The notes under the pieces were generated by a model, which made no database searches, had not been told where the DNA came from, and saw only the letters and a program-made list of their open reading frames with translations. From Siphonodentalium dalli (taxonomy: Eukaryota > Mollusca > Scaphopoda > Gadilida > Siphonodentaliidae): a DNA stretch of 64,000 nucleotides. Made by a program: the position numbers and the translations under genes. The stretch spans positions 156,451,152 through 156,515,151 of the forward strand of contig CP136066.1 of NCBI GenBank assembly GCA_032622095.1, read 5' to 3'. Below are positions 38,795-50,600 of the stretch, piece by piece (positions within the stretch are counted from its first letter, which is position 1; each line of letters opens with the position of its first letter).

Positions 38795-41158
38795 ATGTCT
38801 CATTTTGGTAAAATGGAATCGAAGAAAGTGTTAATCTTCTCTCCATACAGCGACGATGGAGGTCAAAACAGAAGAATATTGGTAAGTCTCTATGTCAACC
38901 CACTTTCAGTTTGGTATATACATGGAATAGTGCATTTCAAATAGCAATGGACGTTCGTGATGTGACAAGTGTAGGTTAAAATATACAAATTAGTTCATTT
39001 CAATTAAATATTTTGAAGATAGCATGACAACGGTGAGATCTTTGACCGAATAGTTTATTTATCAGCCAGGTTTATCTTCAGGAAGCAAATTTAAGAAAAT
39101 TGATTCGATGGAATGTGCACAATGCCTGCAAGTCTCAGTATCACCCTAACTTAAAATGCATTAATTCCCAAATTTCAAACAGAAAATCAAAGAGCACTAA
39201 CTATTGTGTCGAGATATTGTTCAATTACTCCATAAAACACACAGTTCACAACCAATATTTCTTCTCATTTCAGGAACTCCCAGCGGCACCACTTGCATGT
39301 ACCAGCGTACGCCCACACAGAAGCCCTGAATTCAACATACTAGACAAGTTGAATGTCAGTTGTAAGTACCTTACGAACACTTTTATATTACCTGAGTTAC
39401 ATAATTATATTAGTGCTCAATTGGTAAAGCATAACTTGTATATAATATCGGATATATATCTTCTGAGATTTTTCATTCACGTTCATGTGCTGTCCGAAAT
39501 TCAAAGCAATTGAAAGGTACTCAATCTGATTAGACGGTCCCCATATCAACAAGTTACAACATTTCTTCAAAATACGCTTTTGTTATCAGAATAACAACAA
39601 AATAATGCTAATCGCTGTCAACTATGGTATAAAATTTCCCAAAACGTGTTATTTATCAACATGTTTTTCAACAAAATATGGCCGTATTATCACTCGCGTA
39701 TCACGAAATTTTGCCGTATATTACCACTTGATTTTAGAGTTACGCATCTTCATCCGCAATTTTGTCCGAGACCATCGGTTTGACGATTCTTTTCTGGGCC
39801 ACAAATCATTACACATTTCGAGAAATAAAAAAATTCAAAAATCGTTATCTGATCACTCCGAGCTTTGGTGGGTGGGTTCCTCGACTCGAATCAAATATTT
39901 TTCACCCCGAAGCCAGAAAATAGTCATTTGGGAGCGCTAATTCGGATTATGCATCTTTAACGGAATTAGTTCATCAGGCTTAGTTAGAGAAGCAAGCCAT
40001 TACCGATCAGTCATACACATTTAGATATTTAATCGTCAAAATATGGTGGTGATAGGAAGGGCCATACGAACTTAATATAAGAATGCTGTATATATATGTA
40101 TCTCTCTCGAAACTTATTATAGATTCATGGTTATATAATATTACTTTTGAGTCTGAGACACTGGTAGATAGTGGCAACTGTGATAATAAATCTTATCACA
40201 TACTTAACTAAATTGCGTTTTCTTTTTAAAATTTCAGCTACATGCACCGATATTGCAAGCGATTTCACAGATCGCCCGGGAGATCAGGTTGACCTCGTCT
40301 TCCAGCCAACAACAACTTCGACGCCAGCGCGTGATACCAACGCGAACAGGGGCGATAGGCCGTGTATCGTAGAAAACATCGACGCCTCGCCGAATTCAAC
40401 GCCATCCGATGATTTCAGCAAATCTAGAGACACGAGCGCCGATTCGGACAACAAGAAACATGCGCGTTTCAGCTTCAGTTACGACCAAGTTGAGAGTCTG
40501 AACGAGTACTACAGCAGTAACAAATACCCAGACGCCGATATACTAGATGAGCTGTCTTCGAAACTGAAAGCTCCAACAAGAAATATTAAAGTACGTTACA
40601 ACCCCTGTCGTCACTGTTTGTTTATGTATTCCTATATATGTGTGTTACCATATATATGTTCTTAATACCATTGTAATGTGGTGAAAGATAGAAATGATAC
40701 TGATACTAATCTCCAGTTGTCTATTTAACATTGCATGACATCACCACCCTGTGGAATTGCTTATAGAAATGCTGAATTTGGTCGAAGACCTATTTCCACC
40801 AAAGTTTCCGGTAATGTATTTAAACCTAAGAGATATCAATGTGCATCACACATTCACATATATTGTTCATCCGCTCAGTGGATAATCATGTTTATTTTAC
40901 CAATTTCAGATCTGGTTCCAGAACAAACGATACAGATCGAAACCAAAGAAACCGAAATCACCGACAGAGACAAGCCTCGCTCGAGAGTACCTCAGTACCC
41001 ATATAAGGGCAGACATGCTGAATCAGCTACATGGCAGCTTTCTCCACCCGCTCCCAGCTATGTCAGCCAGCCCTTTCCCGTTCCTTCCACACGTCGACCC
41101 TCGTGTTTTGTGGCCGACGATTGGAGCATATTCACATAGTTCGCGTGTGTTCGCCTGA
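38795..41158 (+). CDS. homeobox gene copy 12 (complete, I15S)
   Basis: Coding exons 38795-38881, 39274-39361, 40238-40590 and 40910-41158; open, 258 residues. It shares with copy 10 the exon 2 A to V change, homeodomain I15S (QVESL) and the SHSSRVFA end, but unlike copy 10 has a full exon 1, promoter and exon 3. Position 15 is in helix 1 next to core residue L16; a polar residue there may weaken packing. The recognition helix is the common IWFQNKRYRSK. AATAAA is at 41249-41254. Confidence 0.84.
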
Positions 41159-43017
41159 TGTAATGTCATGTTATCGCTGATTTATATTGTTTTATATTGC
41201 TTAATGTTAGATTGTTATTGCAGTGTTCATGAATTTTGTTAATTGTTGAATAAAATTATAAACTGAAAACTCACTTTCCGACAAATGCCCGAAGATAGCC
41301 ACATAGGTTCGAAAATAGCAAATGTCGGCAGTTTTATTTCCCTCGAACTCCAAATTCCTCAATATTGGATATTTCATAAGCATCCCACCTGGAGCTTCCC
41401 GAGTGACATCTCATGCAGCTGTCGGACAACCCCGGCATTGCAACCTCTATACGTGGTTGGTTATCTAATACCGTGGTGTCGGTCGATAAATACACGAAAT
41501 ACTGATGAATATACAGATTAAATTATAGTCTGAAATAAGATACTAAGGTGGCAGTACACTATTTATCGTGTTGTAGGGGGTCTGAAAAATAGAAAAATAA
41601 GTAGCTGTGGGGCATAATAGCCAGTGTACCTGTGTTAAATGTGCCATTACTGGTTTGAAGGTTTAATTATTTTACAAAACTAGAAAAGTTCATAAACAAG
41701 TGAAAAATATGGATACGTAACATGATTTTCATATTCAGTGGAGGCCAACTCTGTGAGTTTGGTTTTAGGAAAATAGCCAATTTCTCCCCCTGAATTCTGT
41801 CATCTGCGCTTGCAAGACATTTGTTTTTTTAAACTGCTACGATAATTTTGTTCTGTTTCAAATATTTCTCAGCTCTAACATAGCTCTATCAGGTGGAAGA
41901 AGCTTATTTACTGATATCCGCTCTGTCGTGTTATCTTTTTGTGTTGAAACTTGTCAAGTTGAGTCAAAAAATGGGTGAAATTAATCGTTTTGTGTGTGCA
42001 AACAAAGGTGCATAACTCTTGACAAATTGTACGAAGAAGCTAGTACAGAATGATTACACCTAACATTTCTGTCAGAAAGAAAACATGCTTGATGGGACCT
42101 ATGCCAAAGATAATGGCTCAAAATATATTTGAAGTACAGTACCCCTTCCCATGTTGGCCAAAATTGCTGGAAATTGTGTACAGGTATTGCTACCTAAGTT
42201 AAGAAATATCAGCTGTTGTTTTCAATCTTCCGAACGGAAGAGAGAAACGCTCTTTATTTTTACCAAAACAGGAGAAAACTTGAAACGAACGCTCTTTTTT
42301 ATTGTCCATTGTTGAATCGAAAAGTGGTCCTATTCCGCGAGGACGGGAATGAAACACAAACGGACCTTTAACAAAACAAACTTCGCGCAGAACGTTAGTT
42401 GGAAATCAAATTATCAGAGTGTTATATTTCCTATTGATATTGTGTCCGTGCATAACGTTCAATTCTAACTATTGGAAATGTTTAGTATGTTTACCATATT
42501 TTATCGGTCACACTCCCATCAATTAAATCGCTTAATTTCACATTTCTCACCCACCCCCCCCCCCCCCCCCCCCCCAATACACCCCGGAAAGTGTACAGCT
42601 GTGGATAACACATTGTGATAACAGATGAACATTTATAAAAAAAAAATTTGGACTTTTATACAAGGTAATTTCGTTAATTAAATCACACTGGAACTTAATT
42701 GAACTAAATGCGTAGCAAACAAACAAGTGTCCTGCTACAACTGGTTGAGGGTACATTTCTACATGTATGTTGAGACATGTCCCCCGTTATATGTACATTA
42801 GACCTGACAGTATCCGCTAAACAAGCTGTGCTATGCAAAACAAACAAACAATTCGGATGAATTGACATTCGCAAGACATGTCACAGAATTACACAATCAT
42901 AACATCTCACATGGAATTCACGGTGAGTCCTCACCAATGTATACCCTACTATGACTTGCATACTGACAGAACTGTTTTTGCATGTCAAGTGTCAACAACA
43001 ATAGTTGGGATGGTAGG
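41159..43017. other. spacer between copies 12 and 13
   Basis: Group II spacer, near-identical to that after copy 10; 22 C follow an interrupting A (CCCACCC) near 42550-42575. Paired AACGCTCTTT boxes present. No gene recognised. Confidence 0.7.
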
Positions 43018-43053
43018 TATATAAACTTGGTTTGTATCTTCTGTAGCCATATT
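43018..43053 (+). promoter_or_regulatory. TATA box and initiator, copy 13
   Basis: TATATAAA at 43018-43025 and CCATATT at 43047-43053; start codon at 43083. Confidence 0.7.
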
Positions 43054-43082
43054 CTCTTTCATATCTTGTGTCGTCTCATATA

Positions 43083-45428
43083 ATGTCTCATTTTGGTAAA
43101 ATGGAATCGAAGAAAGTGTTAATCTTCTCTCCATACAGCGACGATGGAGGTCAAAACAGAAGAATATTGGTAAGTCTCTATGTCAACCCACTTTCAGTTT
43201 GGTATATACATGGAATAGTGCATTTCAAATAGCAATGAACGTTCGTGATGTGACAATTGTAGGTTAAAATATACAAATTAGTTCATTTCAATTATATATT
43301 TTGAAGATAGCATGACAACGGTGAGATCTTTGACCGAATAGTTTATTTATCAGCCAGGTTTATCTTCAGGAAGCAAATTTAAGAAAATTGATTCGATGGA
43401 ATGTGCACAATGCCTGCAAGTCTCAGTATCACCCTAACTTAAAATGCATTAATTCCCAAATTTCAAACAGAAAATCAAAGAGCACTAACTATTGTGTCGA
43501 GATATTGTTCAATTACTCCATAAAACACACAGTTCACAACCAATATTTCTTCTCATTTCAGGAACTCCCAGCGGCACCACTTGCATGTACCAGCGTACGC
43601 CCACACAGAAGCCCTGAATTCAACATACTAGACAAGTTGAATGCCAGTTGTAAGTACCTTACGAACACTTTTATATTACCTGAGTTACATAATTATATTA
43701 GTGCTCAATTGGTAAAGCAGAACTTGTATATAATATCGGATATATATCTTCTGAGATTTTTCATTCACGTTCATGTGCTGTCCGAAATTCAAAGTAATTG
43801 AAAGGTACTCAATCTGATTAGACGGTCCCCATATCAACAAGTTACAACATTTCTTCAAAATACGCTTTTGTTATCAGAATAACAACAAAATAATGCTAAT
43901 CGCTGTCAACTATGGTATAAAATTTCCCAAAACGTGTTATTTATCAACATGTTGTTCAACGAAATATGGCCGTATTATCACGAAATTTTGCCGTATATTA
44001 CCACTTGATTTTAGAGTTACGCATCTTCATCCGCAATTTTGTCCGAGACCATCGGTTTGACGATTCTTTTCTGGGCCACAAATCATTACACATTTCGAGA
44101 AATAAAAAATTTCAAAAATCGTTATCTGATCACTCCGAGCTTTGGTGGGTGGGTTCCTCGACTCGAATCAAATATTTTTCACCCCGAAGCCAGAAAATAG
44201 TCATTTGGGAGCGCTAATTCGGATTATGCATCTTTAACGGAATTAGTTCATCAGGCTTAGTTAGAGAAGCATGTCATTACCGATCAGTCATACACATTTA
44301 GATATTTAATCGTCAAAATGATATGGTGGTGATAGGAAGGGCCATACGAACTTAATATAAGAATGCTGTATATATATGTATCTCTCTCGAAACTTATTAT
44401 AGATTCATGGTTATATAATATTACTTTTGAGTCTGAGACACTGGTAGATAGTGGCAACTGTGATAATAAATCTTATCACATACTTAACTAAATGGCGTTT
44501 TGTTTTTAAAATTTCAGCTACATGCACCGATATTGCAAGCGATTTCACAGATCGCCCAGGAGATCAGGTTGACCTCGTCTTCCAGCCAACAACAACTTCG
44601 ACGCCAGCGCGTGATACTAACGCGAACAGGGGCGATAGGCCGTGTATCGTAGAAAACATCGACGCCTCGCCGAATTCAACGCCATCCGATGATTTCAGAA
44701 AATCTAGAGACACGAGCGCCGATTCGGACAACAAGAAACATGCGCGTTTCAGCTTCAGTTACGACCAAGTTGAGATTCTGAACGAGTACTACAGCAGTAA
44801 CAAATACCCAGACGCCGATATACTAGATGAGCTGTCTTCGAAACTGAAAGCTCCAACAAGAAATATTAAAGTACGTTACAACCCCTGTCGTCACTGTTTA
44901 TGTATTCCTATATATGTGTGTTACCATATATATGTTCTTAATACCATTGTAATGTGGTGAAAGAAAGAAATGATACTAATCTCCGGTTGTCTATTTAACA
45001 TTGCATGACATCACCACCCTGTGGAATTGCTTATAGAAATGCTGAATTTGGTCGAAGACCTATTTCCACCAAAGTTTCCGGTAATGTATTTAAACCTAAG
45101 AGATATCAATGTGCATCACACATTCACATATATTGTTCATCCGCTCAGTGGATCATCATGTTTATTTTACCAATTTCAGATCTGGTTCCAGAACAATCGA
45201 TGCAGATCGAAACCAAAGAAACCGAAATCACCGACAGAGACAAGCCTCGCTCGAGAGTACCTCAGTACCCATATAAGGGCAGACATGCTGAATCAGCTAC
45301 ATGGCAGCTTTCTCCACCCACTCCCAGCTATGTCAGCCAGCCCTTTCCCGTTCCTTCCACACGTCGACCCTCGTGTTTTGTGGCCGACGATTGGAGCATA
45401 TTCACAGAGTTCGCTTGTATTCGCCTGA
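43083..45428 (+). CDS. homeobox gene copy 13 (complete, altered recognition helix)
   Basis: Coding exons 43083-43169, 43562-43649, 44518-44870 and 45180-45428; open, 258 residues. Apart from Q instead of H near the C-terminus it encodes the same protein as copy 11, including K52N, Y54C and DDFRKSRD, and lies 8553 bp from it. It is the last complete copy before the array degenerates. AATAAA is at 45519-45524. Confidence 0.85.
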
Positions 45429-47063
45429 TTTAATGTCATGTTATCGCTGATTTATATTGTTTTATATTGCTTAATGTTAGATTGTTATTGCAGTGTTCAT
45501 GAATTTTGTTAATTGTTGAATAAAATTATAAACTGAAAACTCACTTTCCGACAAATGCCCGAAGATAGCCACATAGGTTCGAAAATAGCAAATGTCGGCA
45601 GTTTTATTTCCCTCGAACTCCAAATTCCTCAATATTGGATATTTCATAAGCATCCCACCTGGAGCTTCCCGAGTGACATCTCAGCTGCCGGACAACCCCG
45701 GCATTGCAACCTCTATACGTGGTTGGTTATCTAATACCGTGGTGTCGGTCGATAAATACACGAAATACTGATGAATATACAGATTAAATTATAGTCTGAA
45801 ATAAGATACTAAGGTGGCAGTACACTATTTATCGTGTTGTATGGGGTCTGAAAAATTGAAAAATAAGTAGCTGTGGGGCATAATAGCCAGTGTAGCCTGT
45901 GTTAAATGTGCCATTACTGGTTTGAAGGTTTAATTATTTTACAAAACTAGAAAAGTTCATAAAAAAGTTAAAAATATGGATACGTAAACATGATTTTCGT
46001 ATTCAGTGGAGGCTAACTCTGTGTGTTTGGTTTTAGGAAAATAGCCAATTTCTCCCCCTGAATTCTGTCATCTGTGCTTGCAAGACATTTGTTTTTTAAA
46101 CTGCTACGATAATTTTGTTCTGTTTCAAATATTTCTCAGCTCTAACATAGCTCTATCAGGTGGAAGAAGCTTATTTACTGATATCCGCTCTGTCGTGTTA
46201 TCTTTTTGTGTTGAAACTTGTCAAGTTGAGTAAAAAAAATGGGTAAAATTAATCGTTTTGTGTGTGCAAACAAAGGTGCATAACTCTTGACAAATTGTAC
46301 GAAGAAGCTAGTACAGAATGATTACACCTAACATTTCTGTCAGAAAGAAAACATGCTTGATGGGACCTATGCCACATATAATGGCTCAAAATATATTTGA
46401 AGTACAGTACCCCTTCCCATGTTGGCCAAAATTGCTGGAAATTGTGTACATGTATTGCTACCTAAGTTAAGAAATATCAGCTGTTGTTTTCAATCTTCCG
46501 AACGGAAGAGAGAAACGCTCTTTATTTTTACCAAAACAGGAGAAAGTTGAAATGAACGCTCTTTTTTATTGTCCATTGTTGAATCGAAAAGTGGTCCTAT
46601 TCCCCGAGGACGGGAATGAAACAAACGGACCTTTAACAAAACAATCTTCGCGCAGAACGTTAGTTGGAAATCAAATTATCAGAGTGTTATATTTCCTATT
46701 GATATTATGTCCGTGCATAACGTTCAATTCTAACTATTGGAAATGTTTAGTATGTTTACCATATTTTATCGGTCACACTCCCATCAATTAAATCGCTTAA
46801 TTTCACATTTCTCACCCCCCCCCATACACCCCGGAAAGTGTACAGCTGTGGATAACACATTGTGATAACAGATGAACATTTATAAAAAAAATAATTATTT
46901 TGGACTTTTATACAAGGTAATTTCGTTAATTAAATCACACTGGAACTTAATTGAACTAAATGCGTAGCAAACAAACAAGTGTCCTGCTACAACTGGTTGA
47001 GGGTACATTTCTACATGTATGTTGAGACATGTCCCCCGTTATATGTACATTAGACCTGACAGT
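45429..47063. other. spacer after copy 13, cut before its promoter
   Basis: Group II-like spacer with 9 C near 46815-46823; the paired AACGCTCTTT boxes (46514 and 46555) are 41 bp apart here because one base was lost. At 47064-47067 the sequence GACCTGACAGTATC leaves the spacer and enters exon 4. The promoter, exons 1-3 and the start of exon 4 are missing. Confidence 0.75.
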
Positions 47064-47175
47064 ATCGAAACCAAAGAAACCGAAATCACCGACAGAGACA
47101 AGCCTCGCTCGAGAGTACCTGAGTACCCATACAAGGGCAGACATGCTGAATCAGCTACATGCGGATGGCAGCTTT

Positions 47176-48027
47176 ATCACGAATATTTTGAAGGATTAAA
47201 GCCTGGTGTATATAATAATTACTGTAAAATGTACCGTTGATATATTATAATGAACACCATACTCACGGTGGTGCAACTTGAAGCAATCCAGCGTTTTCAT
47301 CCTAACCTCCCGACTTACGTGAACACAGCCACAACATACCACTGACCCATATTTCAGACGGTGATTCCCCGAACAACTCGAATGCAATCACGTGACATTG
47401 ATATTTTATTGTGGGATCATCGAATGCGTGAAATAGTACCTGACGCGTGCCACTCAGTTGACCTGAGCACGATTTTGACAGGATTCGCTTGATCCTCACT
47501 GAGCACGCAGGATTTACTTGATGTGGACATGCACTTGATGCGATGGGGTCTATTAGCAACGGTGTCTCTGTCTGTTTATTTGAAGCCCGGCTTTATTCTA
47601 AACAGTATTATTCGAATACATCCACAACTTCGACCTCAAGTTATATGCTGATTAAAACATACAATGCAGGTTTTGTACATACGTTTTTTCTTCTTTTTTC
47701 CAAATTCAAAGTTATATCTTTGGCTCATGTGCCCCATCGTCTCAAGTCAACATTTATGTATATGCATTTCGCTATGACAGTATTCCTGTGTAAATGACGC
47801 GAGTATCAAAGTATCAAATAAATAGATAGTCTTATATATAGTATCGGGCACATCCACCCTGTTTTGGGTGGATGTGCCTTCAATGTATGCATTAACATTA
47901 ATATTACATATACTATAAAATATATTTATGTTCCTGTTAAATGTGCTTTTGTCATATATTTGTATTTGAATCTTGTATATCTCATATATCATGATTATTG
48001 ATTTATTGAGATTAAAGAATTGAATAA
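47176..48027 (-). other. segment X, long form (unit A1)
   Basis: 852 bp of sequence not found in the homeobox units, flanked by AGCTTT on both sides, as a 6-bp target duplication would be. No inverted termini. On the minus strand a frame runs from about 47559 to 47323 and contains TRQVLFHAFDDPTIKYQCHV. It is followed by a strong donor (exon end 47319, then GTAAGT), so it looks like an internal exon of another gene. The stretch faintly resembles the C-terminal part of ZP modules; I do not rely on that. Plus-strand and other frames look incidental. Confidence 0.5.
47847..47878. repeat. perfect hairpin in X (A1)
   Basis: GGCACATCCACCC at 47847-47859, loop TGTTTT, and exact complement at 47866-47878. 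The same hairpin occurs in the other units at 49416, 51009, 52602, 54190 and 55778. Confidence 0.85.
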
Positions 48028-48341
48028 AGCTTTCTCCACCCGCTCCCAGCTATGTCGGCCAGCCCTTTCCAGTTCCTTCCACACGTCGACCCTCGTGTTT
48101 TGTGGTCGACGATTGGAGCATATTCACATAGTTTGCTTGTATTCGCCTGATTTAATGTCATGTTATCGCTGATTTATATTGTTTTATATTGCTTAATGTT
48201 AGATTGTTATTGCAGTGTTCATGAATTTTGTTAATTGTTGAATAAAAGTATAAACTGAAAATTCACTTCCGATAAATGCCCGAAGATAGCCACATAGGTT
48301 CGAAAATAGCAAATGTCGGCAGTTTTATTTCCCTCGAACTC

Positions 48342-48443
48342 AACCAAAAGGATATCTCGTGGAAAAATAGACACATTGACGTTGCTAAAGCGCTTTCGTT
48401 CGGGATATGACATTTAGAATTTCCAGTTTCCATCTGACCTCAG
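48342..48443. other. segment Y, truncated (unit A1)
   Basis: Foreign piece inserted after CCCTCGAACTC in the homeobox 3' flank. Here it ends at a joint with intron 3 sequence (CAGCC then ATCACCACCC) that leads into exon 4 of unit A2. The full form, 114 bp, is at 49911-50024. Confidence 0.65.
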
Positions 48444-48615
48444 CCATCACCACCCTGTGAAATTGCTTATAGAAATGCTGAATTTGGTCGAAAACCTATT
48501 TCCACCAAAGTTTCCGGTAATGTATTTAAACTTAAGAGATATCAATGTGCATCACACATTCACATATATTGTTCATCCGCTCAGTGGATAATCATGTCTA
48601 TTTTACCAATTTCAG

Positions 48616-49719
48616 ATCTGGTTCCAGAACAAACGATACAGATCGAAACCGAAATCACCGACAGAGAAAAGCCTCGCTCGAGAGTACCTGAGTACCCATA
48701 CAAGGGCAGACATGCTGAATCAGCTACATGCGGATGGCAGCTTTATCACGAATATTTTGAAGGATTAAAGCCTGGTGTATATAATAATTACTGTAAAATG
48801 TACCGTTGATATATTATAATGAACACCATACTCACGGTGGTGCAACTTGAAGCAATCCAGCGTTTTCATCCTAACCTCCCGACTTACGTGAACACAGCCA
48901 CAACATACCACTGACCCATATTTCAGACGGTGATTCCCCGAACAACTCGAATGCAATCACGTGACATTGATATTTTATTGTGGGATCATCGAATGCGTGA
49001 AATAGTATCTGACGCGTGCCACTCAGTTGACCTGAGCACGATTTTGACAGGATTCGCTTGATCCTCACTGAGCACGCAGGATTTACTTGATGTGGACATG
49101 CACTTGATGCGATGGGGTCTATTAGCAACGGTGTCTCGGTCTGTTTATTTGAAGCCCGGCTTTATTCTAAACAGTATTATTCGAATACATCCACAACTTC
49201 GACCTCAAGTTATATGCTGATTAAAACATACAATGCAGGTTTTGTACATACGTTTTTTCTTCTTTTTTCCAAATTCAAAGTTATATCTTTGGCTCATGTG
49301 CCCCATCGTCTCAAGTCAACATTTATGTATATGCATTTCGCTATGACAGTATTCCTGTGTAAATGACGCGAGTATCAAAGTATCAAATAAATAGATAGTC
49401 TTATATATAGTATCGGGCACATCCACCCTGTTTTGGGTGGATGTGCCTTCAATGTATGCATTAACATTAATATTACATATACTATAAAATATATTTATGT
49501 TCCTGTTAAATGTGCTTTTGTCATATATTTGTATTTGAATCTTGTATATCTCATATATCATGATTATTGATTTATTGAGATTAAAGAATTGAATAAAGCT
49601 TTCTCCACCCGCTCCCAGCTATGTCGGCCAGCCCTTTCCAGTTCCTTCCACACGTCGACCCTCGTGTTTTGTGGTCGACGATTGGAGCATATTCACATAG
49701 TTTGCTTGTATTCGCCTGA
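48616..49719 (+). pseudogene. homeobox exon 4 split by segment X (unit A2)
   Basis: The end of intron 3 (about 48444-48615, with a good acceptor) precedes a complete exon 4 start: IWFQNKRYRSK, then a 9-base in-frame deletion in the KPKKPK stretch. Exon 4 is interrupted by X (48745-49596) after AGCTTT and resumes at 49597 to TGA at 49717-49719. If an upstream exon 3 were spliced here, the protein would end with HADGSFITNILKD. No exon 3 lies within this unit. AATAAA is at 49810-49815. Confidence 0.75.
48745..49596 (-). other. segment X, long form (unit A2)
   Basis: 852-bp copy of X almost identical to that in A1, again bounded by AGCTTT (48739-48744 and 49597-49602). Minus-strand partial exon and hairpin (49416-49447) are present. 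Confidence 0.6.
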
Positions 49720-49910
49720 TTTAATGTCATGTTATCGCTGATTTATATTGTTTTATATTGCTTAATGTTAGATTGTTATTGCAGTGTTCATGAATTTTGT
49801 TAATTGTTGAATAAAAGTATAAACTGAAAATTCACTTCCGATAAATGCCCGAAGATAGCCACATAGGTTCGAAAATAGCAAATGTCGGCAGTTTTATTTC
49901 CCTCGAACTC

Positions 49911-50024
49911 AACCAAAAGGATATCTCGTGGAAAAATAGACACATTGACGTTGCTAAAGCGCTTTCGTTCGGGATATGACATTTAGAATTTCCAGTTTCC
50001 ATCTGACCTCAGCCTTGAACAAGT
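49911..50024. other. segment Y, full form (unit A2)
   Basis: 114 bp between CCCTCGAACTC and CCAAATTCC, which are adjacent in the homeobox spacers. No recognisable content beyond the palindrome AAAGCGCTTT. Also present in A3-A6. Confidence 0.65.
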
Positions 50025-50285
50025 CCAAATTCCTCAATATTGGATATTTCATAAGCATCCCACCTTGAGCTAGAGTTCCCGAGTGACATCTCAGCTGTCG
50101 GACAACTCCGGCATTGCAACCTCTATACGTGGTTGGTTATCTAATACCGTGGTGTCGGTCGATAAATACACGAAATACTGATGAATATACTGATTAAATT
50201 ATATTCTGAAAGAAGATACTAAGGTTGCAGTACACGATTTATCGTGTTCTAGGGGGTCTGAAAAATAGAAAAATAAGTAGCTGTG

Positions 50286-50600
50286 TATCAAGGGTTACTA
50301 CTGGGACGCAGATAACGATGAGAAATAAAAACGATTCTTTATCTTCTGTAACGCTTGTATCGCTCTGTATCGGGAACATGTCTCTATTCCGAAGGTTCCC
50401 TATTCCGAAGGTTCACTATTCCGAAGGTTCACTATTCCGAATGTTCGCTATTCCGAAGGTTCGCTATTCCGAAGGTTCGCTATTCCGAAGAGTTTTTATT
50501 TATTTTAAAGGTTAATTCTATATTCAAGTATTGAGAGGGTTCTTTATCACGAATATCACGAATATGCTCTCCTAAATTGAGGAGGTTAACAATAAACTTA
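50286..50600. repeat. segment Z with satellites (unit A3)
   Basis: Inserted after AAGTAGCTGTG of the homeobox spacer. It starts with one 82-bp satellite unit (TATCAAGGGTTACTACTGGG...), then about seven 16-bp units of CTATTCCGAAGGTTCG at 50384-50490, then an AT-rich tail ending AACAATAAACTTA. Recurs in A4 (51879), A5 (53467), A6 (55055) and in part at 56643. Confidence 0.85.

Larger units (their letters stand above)
1..47066 (+). repeat. homeobox macrosatellite array, unit about 4.2 kb
   Basis: Direct head-to-tail repeats cover this whole interval. Matching landmarks (start codon, exon boundaries, AATAAA) recur at 4180-4195 bp in the first four units and 4258-4283 bp in the last ones; truncated units are shorter. 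Two sequence groups are visible. Group I (copies 0-3) has a short spacer with GTGGAGTTTGGTGGAG. Group II (copies 4, 8, 10-13) has about 110 extra spacer bases, lacks a TTGATTAATTAC block in intron 2, and has TTTTACC rather than TTTGACC before exon 4. Units 5 and 6 are mosaics of the two. Near identity between units indicates recent expansion or homogenisation; copy number in an assembly of such a region should be treated with caution. Confidence 0.95.
47064..48150 (+). pseudogene. homeobox exon 4 split by segment X (unit A1)
   Basis: Exon 4 sequence begins in the recognition-helix tail (KPKKPK region) at about 47064 and runs to AGCTTT at 47170-47175. Segment X follows, and exon 4 resumes at AGCTTT 48028-48033 to TGA at 48148-48150. 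Six in-frame bases (GCGGAT) precede GGCAGC. Reading on into X gives a short tail HADGSFITNILKD and a stop. The helix core and start are gone, so no functional homeodomain is possible. AATAAA is at 48241-48246. Confidence 0.75.

Noticed and set aside
47543-47797. 84-residue plus-strand frame MGSISNGVSV... in X
   Set aside because: AT-rich, without a recognisable domain, and opposite to the exon-like minus-strand frame; conservation between units reflects recent copying.
50384-50490. Heat-shock-element-like pattern in the 16-bp satellite (GAAGGTTC)
   Set aside because: The spacing between TTC and GAA alternates 1 and 2 bases, so the regular nGAAnnTTCn array is not met.
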